DNA from: Thermoprotei archaeon
GTDB taxonomy: Archaea > Thermoproteota > Thermoprotei_A > Sulfolobales > Ignisphaeraceae
Assembly: GCA_003661905.1 (NCBI GenBank)
Contig: QMXA01000068.1
Coordinates: 1 to 6,171, forward strand
Direction: 5' to 3'
DNA: 6,171 nucleotides
A program made the translations under genes and the position numbers. Below, piece by piece: positions 1 to 5,038 of the stretch (its first letter is position 1; the number at the start of each line of letters is the position of its first letter). Under the pieces are notes generated by a model. The model saw nothing but the letters and a program-made list of their open reading frames with translations. It was not told the DNA's origin and did no database searches.

Positions 1-1
1 A

Positions 2-535
2 TTTGAAGGTAGTGTAACTTATGTCTCTGATACTCCGGATTTCTGGAGAAGAGATGAAGCACCATATCCAATGCATGGAGAAGCTTTTACTGGAGAACCA
101 GCATATTTCCACCACATAGTTTCAGCTGCAAAATTACTCATGGAAGAACTAGGTTTAAGATCCTCAGACTTTGACTATGCTGTCTTCCATCAACCAAATG
201 GTAAGTTTCCACTAAGTGTAGGTAAGAAACTAGGTATACCAAGTGAAAAAATAGTTCCGGGACTCGTCACTCCTTGGATAGGCAATACATACAATGGATC
301 AATGCTTATAGGACTTGCTAAAGTACTAGAAAATGCCAAACCAGGACAGCGAATATTAGCAGTAACTTTTGGTAGTGGAGCAGGTAGTGATGCTTTTAGC
401 ATTGTAGTCAAAGATGGTATTGAGAAAAAAACAAAACTAGCTCCCACAGTTGAGTACTTCCTAAAGAATAAAGTATATATTGATTACTCTGAGTATGCTA
501 AGATGAGAGGATTGATTAGGAAATATAAACTATGA
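2..535 (+). CDS. Hydroxymethylglutaryl-CoA synthase, archaeal type (C-terminal part, 5' end missing)
   Basis: Condenses acetyl-CoA with acetoacetyl-CoA to HMG-CoA, the committed route into the mevalonate pathway for archaeal isoprenoid lipids; cytosolic, thiolase fold. The frame is open from the first bases of the window, so the 177 visible residues are roughly the second half of a protein of about 350 aa. Seen directly: SDTPDFWRR near the left edge, FTGEPAYF, then AVFHQPNGKFP, whose His (codon 188-190) matches the active-site His of the family, followed by PWIGNTYNGS and the C-terminal TFGSGAGSDAFS loop. The catalytic Cys lies upstream, outside the window. An internal ATG at 71 is not the start, because the family match continues upstream of it. 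In many archaea this gene is followed by acetoacetyl-CoA thiolase and a DUF35 protein; here a reductase-like gene follows after 9 nt, so the two are probably cotranscribed. Assignment is firm. Confidence 0.95.
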   Translation, partial: FEGSVTYVSDTPDFWRRDEAPYPMHGEAFTGEPAYFHHIVSAAKLLMEELGLRSSDFDYAVFHQPNGKFPLSVGKKLGIPSEKIVPGLVTPWIGNTYNGSMLIGLAKVLENAKPGQRILAVTFGSGAGSDAFSIVVKDGIEKKTKLAPTVEYFLKNKVYIDYSEYAKMRGLIRKYKL

Positions 536-539
536 GGAA
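534..539 (+). promoter_or_regulatory. Shine-Dalgarno site for the GTG-started reductase-like gene
   Basis: GAGGAA overlaps the TGA stop of HMG-CoA synthase and lies 5 nt before the GTG at 545. This is the same spacing as in front of other genes here (1700-1705, 3097-3102), which supports the GTG as the true start and implies translation from a shared transcript. Confidence 0.6.
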
Positions 540-544
540 CATAC

Positions 545-1609
545 GTGAATAAACATACTTCATCTCTTGATGAGTATGTTGAGAAACTAGCTAAAGGAGA
601 GTTAAGTTTAGAAGAACTTGATGAAATTTTAAAAAGTGGAAACTTAGCTACGGTAATAAGGAGGAAATTTTTAGAAAGGAAATTCAATATAGTTCTATCA
701 GCACTAGCAAGTACTATTATAGATTTCGATGAGCTTTCAAAAATAGATATTAAAAACACAATAGGTGCAATTCAAATACCACTTAGCATAATAGGTCCCT
801 TCATGGTAGAGGGTACTAAGATTAAAGGAGAACTGTATATTCCATTAGCTACATTAAACAAAGATGTTATAAGTAATGCTAAAAGAGGTTTAGAGATTCT
901 CTCACTAAGCAGAGTTATTGAAACTAAAGTCTTAGATAATTCATTAATTGCCTCAATAACTATGCATGTGAATAACAACTCATTAGTAAAGTTAGCTAAT
1001 TGGGTTAGAGATCATATATATAAATACGTGAAGTCCCTAAATCTTCGACCTAATCTCTCTAAAATACTTACACACATAGATAGAGACCTAGTAAAAATTA
1101 ACCTAGTTTTCGAAGTCGATAGTGAACTGAATGAAAGTGCATTCATAGAAATTATTAAAGGCCTATGTAATGATTTAAAGATTAGATCTCCATATAAGAT
1201 TCTCTCAATATCTTTGAAATCTATATTGTATAACATGTCAGTAATTGCTAGAGCTACGATTAGAGCTCAGAGATTTAAAGATTACATAGATAAAATCTTC
1301 ACACAATTCAATGAAGATGACGTTGAAAGCTTAACTGCATTACTAGTAGCCATAGGCCGAAATGTTGCAAATACTTTATATGTTACTAAATATCTCTGGT
1401 TTTCTCCAAGGGATAAAGAATTGGAAGCCTCCTTGCTACTCTCCAATCTCAGATTGGAAATTATTAATAAAATTCCTCAACTTCCTACTCAACTAGAAGT
1501 CTTGAGAATACTAGATATAATTAATAATTATTTCTTGGATTACTTTAAATTAGCAGAAATAATTGCAGTTCTACTACTAGCTGAAAATATCGGTTCTATA
1601 ATTGCATAG
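545..1609 (+). CDS. Degenerate HMG-CoA reductase homologue, probable pseudoenzyme
   Basis: HMG-CoA reductase normally reduces HMG-CoA to mevalonate with two NAD(P)H. This 354-aa protein is shorter than the roughly 400-430 aa archaeal enzymes. Homology is visible in order: a helical N-terminus; residues 72-90 TIGAIQIPLSIIGPFMVEG matching the family's ENxIGxxQIPxGxAGPLxV block; LYIPLAT (97-103) matching the PLATTEG block; SVIARATI (232-239) matching SVVAEA; ALLVAIGRNVAN (265-276) matching AxFxATGQDxAQ; and KLAEIIAVLLLA (335-346) matching the C-terminal KLAEIVAAAVLA helix. Catalytic features are lost: Asn105 sits where the TTEG Glu should be, VDSELNES (191-198) replaces TGDAMGMN, Asn273 replaces the GQD Asp, and the protein ends before the catalytic GH...H segment. 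Around residues 217-219 YKI lies opposite DKK, so one Lys might persist. The frame is intact with GTG start and ribosome site, which argues against a recent pseudogene. Homology is strong; loss of mevalonate-forming activity is inferred. A regulatory or heteromeric partner role is possible. Confidence 0.8.
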   Translation: MNKHTSSLDEYVEKLAKGELSLEELDEILKSGNLATVIRRKFLERKFNIVLSALASTIIDFDELSKIDIKNTIGAIQIPLSIIGPFMVEGTKIKGELYIPLATLNKDVISNAKRGLEILSLSRVIETKVLDNSLIASITMHVNNNSLVKLANWVRDHIYKYVKSLNLRPNLSKILTHIDRDLVKINLVFEVDSELNESAFIEIIKGLCNDLKIRSPYKILSISLKSILYNMSVIARATIRAQRFKDYIDKIFTQFNEDDVESLTALLVAIGRNVANTLYVTKYLWFSPRDKELEASLLLSNLRLEIINKIPQLPTQLEVLRILDIINNYFLDYFKLAEIIAVLLLAENIGSIIA

Positions 1610-1612
1610 AAT

Positions 1613-1637
1613 ACTCGGCATGTAAGGTCTACCGAGT
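1613..1637 (+). terminator. Possible stem-loop plus pyrimidine-rich tract after the HMG-CoA gene pair
   Basis: ACTCGG (1613-1618) and CCGAGT (1632-1637) are perfect inverted copies separated by 13 nt, starting 4 nt after the TAG stop. A T/C-rich stretch with runs of three T follows at about 1662-1678. Archaeal termination relies mainly on U-rich tracts, so the hairpin may instead protect the 3' end or be chance. A weak call. Confidence 0.3.
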
Positions 1638-1675
1638 TTGAGCATATAACTCTACCTAGCCATTTCACTTATTTC

Positions 1676-1689
1676 TTTAAACTTTAAAT
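1676..1689 (+). promoter_or_regulatory. TATA-like region upstream of the winged-helix gene
   Basis: Two overlapping TTTAAA elements (1676-1681 and 1683-1688) lie 23-35 nt before the ATG at 1711. A transcript start about 25 nt downstream would fall close to the ribosome site or start codon. CATATA at 1643-1648 is an alternative giving a longer leader. Which is used cannot be decided from sequence. Confidence 0.4.
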
Positions 1690-1699
1690 TAGTATTCTA

Positions 1700-1705
1700 G
1701 GAGGG
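1700..1705 (+). promoter_or_regulatory. Strong Shine-Dalgarno site for the winged-helix gene
   Basis: GGAGGG lies 5 nt before the ATG at 1711 and fixes that start. Its presence argues against leaderless translation. Confidence 0.7.
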
Positions 1706-1710
1706 AAATA

Positions 1711-2223
1711 ATGTATGAAAAATTAATAGTTAAATTATTAACAAGTTTTAGTCCTGAAGACGTAATAACTGTTGAAAAACTATCTAAGAAGCTAGACATA
1801 TCAAGGACTACTGCTAAAAACTATGTAAAGAAATTGCTTAGTCTAGGAATTCTTGAGAGAATGAAGGAAGGATATTCCATGACCAGAGATGCTGTCAAGC
1901 TTAGAGAAACGATTTTAGCTCTTAAGGATAGATCCGGTATCGCTGAAGCTCCATATATGTTTACGGATCAAAGCGGTATTCCATTACGGCTACAGGTAAA
2001 AAGTATTGATCAACTCTATGCAGTTTTCAAATATCGTCTTGTCCCAGAAAAGCTGCTTATGCACCATCTTAAACAAGGTTACATACAGGCATGGCTTAGA
2101 GACTCTCTAGGCGCTATAGATCTTGCGGAGCTACTAGATAAGGCATGTAGGATTAGCTATGATGAAGTAATTGAAGTTCTTGAAAGGTATGTAGCATTAT
2201 TAGCAGAATTGAGTCTTATTTAA
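1711..2223 (+). CDS. Winged-helix protein with C-terminal DUF5752-like domain
   Basis: A 170-aa protein in two parts. Residues about 1-60 form a winged helix-turn-helix: helix 5-11, VEKLSKKLDIS (21-31) with recognition helix RTTAKNYVKKLLSLGIL (32-48), then a short wing through EGYSMT. This is a DNA-binding layout typical of archaeal transcription factors. Residues about 80-145 have the pattern PYMFTD, a 'SIDQLYAVFK' helix, MHHLKQGYIQAWLRDSLG and LAELL. The spacing of His-His, the Gly-x-x-x-x-Trp and the LAxxL helix resembles DUF5752, a domain of unknown function widespread in archaea; that match is from memory and moderate. No membrane segment or metal site beyond the His pair is visible. The start is set by GGAGGG 5 nt before the ATG. 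The gene appears to have its own promoter and overlaps the convergent minus-strand ORF by 8 nt at its 3' end. Target and ligand are unknown. Confidence 0.8.
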   Translation: MYEKLIVKLLTSFSPEDVITVEKLSKKLDISRTTAKNYVKKLLSLGILERMKEGYSMTRDAVKLRETILALKDRSGIAEAPYMFTDQSGIPLRLQVKSIDQLYAVFKYRLVPEKLLMHHLKQGYIQAWLRDSLGAIDLAELLDKACRISYDEVIEVLERYVALLAELSLI

Positions 2224-2443
2224 TTTCTCTATCCCCTGACTCATATTTCGACTTTACCTGCATTTTTTCACAATCATAGTTTTCAAGATCTAGACATAGT
2301 CTTTTAGCAATTTCACATAGCTGAGATATAGGTGCTATTGCTCGGCTACCTCGCTCCGTAATTATTATAGCAGCAGAACCCACAATTTTGACTATAGCTC
2401 TTTCTAAGAATTCTTTTCTATCTTTATAATTAGTTTTAACCAC
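2216..2443 (-). CDS. Small hypothetical protein, 75 aa
   Basis: Not recognised. The frame begins with GTG at 2443-2441 and has no in-frame ATG until codon 61. It encodes a basic N-terminus, a beta-rich centre (AIVKIVGSAAIIITERGS, residues 16-33), an amphipathic helix (SQLCEIAKRLC, 40-50) and a hydrophilic tail with three Cys in total (43, 50, 58). The alternating hydrophobic and charged pattern looks like a small folded domain rather than random reading-frame noise, and nothing competes for this stretch on the other strand. There is no convincing ribosome site; a TTATAA box at 2471-2476 about 30 nt upstream would place the transcript start at the GTG, so leaderless translation is plausible. 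It lies 54 nt downstream of the 158-aa gene on the same strand and overlaps the convergent winged-helix gene by 8 nt. It could still be spurious. Confidence 0.55.
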   Translation of the reverse strand: MVKTNYKDRKEFLERAIVKIVGSAAIIITERGSRAIAPISQLCEIAKRLCLDLENYDCEKMQVKSKYESGDREIK

Positions 2444-2470
2444 AAGGAACCCACTATGAATATATCTCAG

Positions 2471-2476
2471 TTATAA
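2471..2476 (-). promoter_or_regulatory. TATA-like box for the 75-aa ORF (possible leaderless transcript)
   Basis: TTATAA, read on the minus strand, is centred about 30 nt from the GTG at 2443, the distance expected between an archaeal TATA box and transcript start. A second A/T stretch (ATATAT near 2459-2464) is too close to serve the same start. Confidence 0.35.
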
Positions 2477-2497
2477 TATCATGTTCATGGGGTTAAG

Positions 2498-2974
2498 TTA
2501 GTTAATAACTTCAGCCTCGTTCTCTTTCTTTCTATTCACTATGCTTGGAGTCGCTGTGTCTATGAATTCCTCATATACTCCAGTATCTAACTCACTTATT
2601 GCTTCTCCTAATGGCTTACCCATTTTTCTAAGTTTAGCTGCTAATCCACCCCATCTCTTTCTAAATTTGGATGGGACTAGAGGTCTCACTCTCTTTGTAC
2701 TAGCCCTTGGTACATAGCTAAGTTCCATTCCTGGAAGACCAAAGGCTCCATCAGGTAGCTCTATGATTTCGTCCTTCTCAATAAGCTTTATAAGTACTTT
2801 CCTTAACCTATCTTCTCCAGCAATACCACTAAATACTTCTCGTAGCTCTCTCCATGTCATTGGTTTGCCCTTTCTCTTAATTACATCCTTGACTAGGATT
2901 TCTAACTCCTCATCAGTAGGAGCTTTCATTACCACTACATCTTCATCTTCATACATTACTCTTAATTCTACCAT
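2498..2974 (-). CDS. Conserved-looking winged-helix protein with basic central segment, function unknown
   Basis: A 158-aa soluble protein. An acidic strand-forming N-terminus (residues 1-18) is followed by a winged-helix-like domain: helix DEELEILVKDVIKRKG (21-36), TWRELREVF (40-48), the helix RLRKVLIKLIEKDEI (56-70) and a wing IELPDGAFGLPG (71-82). Residues 94-120 are rich in Lys and Arg (KRVRPLVPSKFRKRWGG, then KLRKMGK), a likely nucleic-acid-binding patch, and the last 25 residues are polar and probably disordered. It resembles small crenarchaeal hypothetical proteins in style, but I cannot name a family. The ATG start is supported by GGGGGTG 6 nt upstream and a TATA box about 40 nt upstream. 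It is transcribed divergently from the threonine synthase-like gene, so it could regulate it, but nothing in the sequence proves this. Coding status is firm; role is open. Confidence 0.8.
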   Translation of the reverse strand: MVELRVMYEDEDVVVMKAPTDEELEILVKDVIKRKGKPMTWRELREVFSGIAGEDRLRKVLIKLIEKDEIIELPDGAFGLPGMELSYVPRASTKRVRPLVPSKFRKRWGGLAAKLRKMGKPLGEAISELDTGVYEEFIDTATPSIVNRKKENEAEVIN

Positions 2975-2980
2975 TTATGC

Positions 2981-2987
2981 CACCCCC
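2981..2987 (-). promoter_or_regulatory. Shine-Dalgarno site for the 158-aa gene
   Basis: GGGGGTG on the minus strand ends 6 nt before the ATG at 2974 and matches the anti-Shine-Dalgarno core with one mismatch. It fixes the start codon. Confidence 0.6.
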
Positions 2988-3012
2988 TTAATATAGAAAG
3001 TTTTGCTATGTT

Positions 3013-3021
3013 GTATATAAA
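3013..3021 (-). promoter_or_regulatory. TATA box for the 158-aa gene
   Basis: TTTATATAC on the minus strand, preceded by the purine-rich GGGAAGG as a plausible TFB-recognition element. It predicts a transcript start near 2991 and a leader of about 17 nt carrying the ribosome site. Confidence 0.6.
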
Positions 3022-3045
3022 CCTTCCCTCCTAGACTACGATTAA

Positions 3046-3059
3046 TTTATTTAAATAAA
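3046..3059. repeat. Perfect 14-bp palindrome overlapping the threonine synthase-like promoter
   Basis: TTTATTTAAATAAA reads the same on both strands. It contains the TTTAAATA core (3050-3057) that is the best TATA candidate for the gene at 3108. It predicts a transcript start near 3080 and a leader of about 28 nt. A symmetric site here could be only a TATA box in A/T-rich DNA or could also bind a dimeric regulator. Confidence 0.5.
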
Positions 3060-3096
3060 AATTCTTACAGTTATTGGAGTTGAGTTTAGATATTAC

Positions 3097-3102
3097 GAGG
3101 TG
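3097..3102 (+). promoter_or_regulatory. Shine-Dalgarno site for the threonine synthase-like gene
   Basis: GAGGTG lies 5 nt before the ATG at 3108 and supports a start that includes the N-terminal zinc ribbon. Confidence 0.7.
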
Positions 3103-3107
3103 CTGGT

Positions 3108-4229
3108 ATGGACGAGGTTTATAAATGTACTAAATGTGATTGGTCTATTAGTATTGAAAGATATATATGGCGTTGTCCTCGTTGTAATGCTCCAATTCAA
3201 ATAATAAGTGATAAGCATTTAGAGATTAGTCTTAAGGATTTAAAACTAGGTAGAGGAATCAATGGTTTCATATCTATTCTACCTAAACTCATTAGAATGA
3301 GTCCTATATCATTAGGTGAAGGATCAACTGCTATAGTGTTAAGAGAGGTATTAGGTGTTAAGATATTATTTAAATTAGAATATCTTAACCCAACAGGAAG
3401 CTTTAAAGATAGAGGATCAGCTACAACCATATCTGCAGCTCTCTCAACGGGTATAACTAGAGTTATTGAGGATTCCTCAGGTAATGCAGGTCTTTCGATA
3501 GCTTGCTATGCTAGCGCTGCTGGTATTAGCTCAAGAATCTATGCACCAATTGATGCACCTAGAGGTAAGATAGAGCTTATGAAGCTTTTTGGAGCAGATA
3601 TCAAATTAATGCCCACAAGAAATGAAGCTGCAAGAGCTGCAATATTAGATAAGGAAGGTATATATGTTGGTCATAGATGGAATCCATATGCTATAGAAGG
3701 TGTGAAGATAGAGGCTTACGAATTAATAATGCAACAAGATCAAATTCCTACAGCAATCATAGTGCCAACAGCAAGTGGTATGCACATTCTAGGTCTATAT
3801 AAAGGATTCAAAGAACTAATAGAAAGAGGAGATATAAGAGAAATGCCTAGATTCTATGCAGTACAACACGAAGATTACTCACCTCTAGCAATAAAACTAG
3901 GTAGGAAGGATTATTTAAAAAGAGAATCTCCACAAACAATAGTTAATGGACTTAGATTAACAGATGTGCCAAGAATTGGGGAAATAGTAAATGTTATTAA
4001 AAGAAGTGAGGGTGATGTAGTACTAGTAAATGACCATGATGTAGTTCAAGCACTTAAAGTACTTATACACATGGGGTTCGTAGTAGAACCAACAAGTGCT
4101 ACAGCATATGCAGCCCTGAACAAACTAATTAACGATGGAATAGTTGAGAAAGGAGAAACAGTAGTAATACCTCTAACAGGATCAGGACTCAAAATGACGA
4201 AGAAACTTATCGATGTATTACCTAAGTAA
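3108..4229 (+). CDS. Threonine synthase-like PLP enzyme with N-terminal zinc ribbon
   Basis: Expected to convert O-phospho-L-homoserine and water to threonine and phosphate; cytosolic, fold-type II PLP family. The 373-aa length is normal for the short archaeal class. Seen directly: a zinc ribbon with C7xxC10 and C23xxC26, typical of archaeal threonine synthases; PTGSFKDRG (95-103), with Lys100 as the Schiff-base lysine; SSGNAG (123-128), the substrate-carboxylate loop; PTASGMHILG (220-229) at the phosphate-binding loop position; VVEPTSATA (325-333); and the closing VIPLTGSGLK (353-362). Related enzymes with the same skeleton include threonine dehydratase and methanogen cysteate synthase; the zinc ribbon favours threonine synthase but does not prove substrate. 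It has its own TATA box and ribosome site, is divergent from the 158-aa winged-helix gene, and is followed 65 nt later by the phosphoribosyltransferase gene. No neighbouring threonine-pathway gene is visible. Confidence 0.88.
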   Translation: MDEVYKCTKCDWSISIERYIWRCPRCNAPIQIISDKHLEISLKDLKLGRGINGFISILPKLIRMSPISLGEGSTAIVLREVLGVKILFKLEYLNPTGSFKDRGSATTISAALSTGITRVIEDSSGNAGLSIACYASAAGISSRIYAPIDAPRGKIELMKLFGADIKLMPTRNEAARAAILDKEGIYVGHRWNPYAIEGVKIEAYELIMQQDQIPTAIIVPTASGMHILGLYKGFKELIERGDIREMPRFYAVQHEDYSPLAIKLGRKDYLKRESPQTIVNGLRLTDVPRIGEIVNVIKRSEGDVVLVNDHDVVQALKVLIHMGFVVEPTSATAYAALNKLINDGIVEKGETVVIPLTGSGLKMTKKLIDVLPK

Positions 4230-4282
4230 GAATAAACTTTAGAAGCTCGTTACTCACGTTAAGTACATGGGTAATGAAATTC

Positions 4283-4288
4283 GAGGTG
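4283..4288 (+). promoter_or_regulatory. Shine-Dalgarno site that selects a TTG start
   Basis: GAGGTG lies 6 nt before TTG at 4295, within a longer GAGGTGTGAT similar to the anti-Shine-Dalgarno complement. No in-frame ATG or GTG in a suitable position competes with it. Confidence 0.65.
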
Positions 4289-4294
4289 TGATTA

Positions 4295-5032
4295 TTGACC
4301 AGATATGATGCCAAAATATCATATAAAATAAACATTAGAGATGCTATTGTAGAGATCCTTAGAACAGCCCGAAAATTCTTCAAATATAGGGAATTGGAAG
4401 ATGTATTAGAATTACCAGCACCCGTTATATGGAGATATATTAGTGGAGAAGTTAAGCCTAGTGTTGAAAGGGCATACGAAATTCTAGATAAAGTTAAGAA
4501 AAGAAAGTTGATAAAGGAGGTTCTGAGAAGAGCTGTTGCTAAAATTGATGGAGATCTAATTAATCTATATACCATAGTTTATAACATTGACTTATTGAAA
4601 CTAGCAGCTGTTGAAGCCTATATAGAATTCTCAAATTTTAATCCATCAACAATACTAACTGTTGAAACTGATGGAATACCTTTGGCTGTAATGACAGCTG
4701 CTTACATGGGGACAAAAATTGTTGTTGCTAAGAAACGTAAGGAGATAGGATTCGAGGATTACTTAGAAGAGACGTACCTAGCTTTTGACCCACCCTCACT
4801 AATAACGCTTTATGTACCTCACGATGTACTAGAAGAGCGAGATAGAGTTCTAATAGTAGATGATGTTTTGAGAAGTGGAAGAACTAGCAAAGCTTTAGTC
4901 AATTTAGTGTATAAGGCGAATGCTGAAGTAATTGGAATATTTGCTTTACTTGCAATTGGAAGTAGGTGGAGATCACAATTGGAGGACATAACACCTAAAA
5001 TACACATTCTCTATGAAATTGCTCAAGGATAG
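4295..5032 (+). CDS. HTH-phosphoribosyltransferase fusion (purine PRT or GfcR-like regulator)
   Basis: A 245-aa type I phosphoribosyltransferase with an N-terminal DNA-binding-like domain. Residues about 16-66 hold an Xre/Cro-like helix-turn-helix: YRELEDVLELPAPVIWRYISG (31-51), then KPSVERAYEILD. The PRT fold follows: VETDGIPLA (123-131), the pyrophosphate loop; KIVVAKKRKE (141-150), the strand and basic flexible-loop entry; and VLIVDDVLRSGRTSKAL (185-201), the PRPP-binding signature with both Asp residues intact. Archaeal relatives act either as nucleobase salvage enzymes or, as with GfcR of haloarchaea, as PRPP- or nucleobase-responsive regulators. The preserved PRPP motif supports ligand binding; whether it catalyses cannot be read from sequence. 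The TTG start is backed by GAGGTG 6 nt upstream. It is followed after 6 nt by the CitG-family gene, so the two are probably translated from one message. Confidence 0.85.
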   Translation: MTRYDAKISYKINIRDAIVEILRTARKFFKYRELEDVLELPAPVIWRYISGEVKPSVERAYEILDKVKKRKLIKEVLRRAVAKIDGDLINLYTIVYNIDLLKLAAVEAYIEFSNFNPSTILTVETDGIPLAVMTAAYMGTKIVVAKKRKEIGFEDYLEETYLAFDPPSLITLYVPHDVLEERDRVLIVDDVLRSGRTSKALVNLVYKANAEVIGIFALLAIGSRWRSQLEDITPKIHILYEIAQG

Positions 5033-5038
5033 CTTACT

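Noticed and set aside
71..535. A complete 154-aa protein starting at ATG 71
   Set aside because: The HMG-CoA synthase match (SDTPDFWRR) continues in frame upstream to the window edge, so this ATG is internal.
568..630. TGATGA motifs as boxes of a C/D guide RNA
   Set aside because: They lie inside the coding frame, lack the preceding purine and have no CTGA box at the right distance.
190..1236. Several minus-strand frames opposite the HMG-CoA synthase and reductase-like genes
   Set aside because: All are antisense to genes with clear homology, show low-complexity Ser/Leu-rich translations and have no recognisable motifs.
545..1609. Annotation as a normal, active HMG-CoA reductase
   Set aside because: The catalytic Glu and Asp, the DAMGMN motif and the C-terminal His segment are absent, so homology alone does not justify the enzyme name.
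2263..2268. Run of six T as a terminator for the winged-helix gene
   Set aside because: It lies 40 nt past the stop inside the convergent ORF in generally T-rich DNA, so it is not distinctive enough to list as a feature.
2763..2996. Plus-strand frame of 77 codons
   Set aside because: It is antisense to the 158-aa winged-helix gene, Ser/Thr-rich without domain features, and runs across that gene's start and ribosome site.
4222..4575. Minus-strand frame of 117 codons
   Set aside because: It lies opposite the helix-turn-helix part of the phosphoribosyltransferase gene, where the plus strand has a clear family match and ribosome site.
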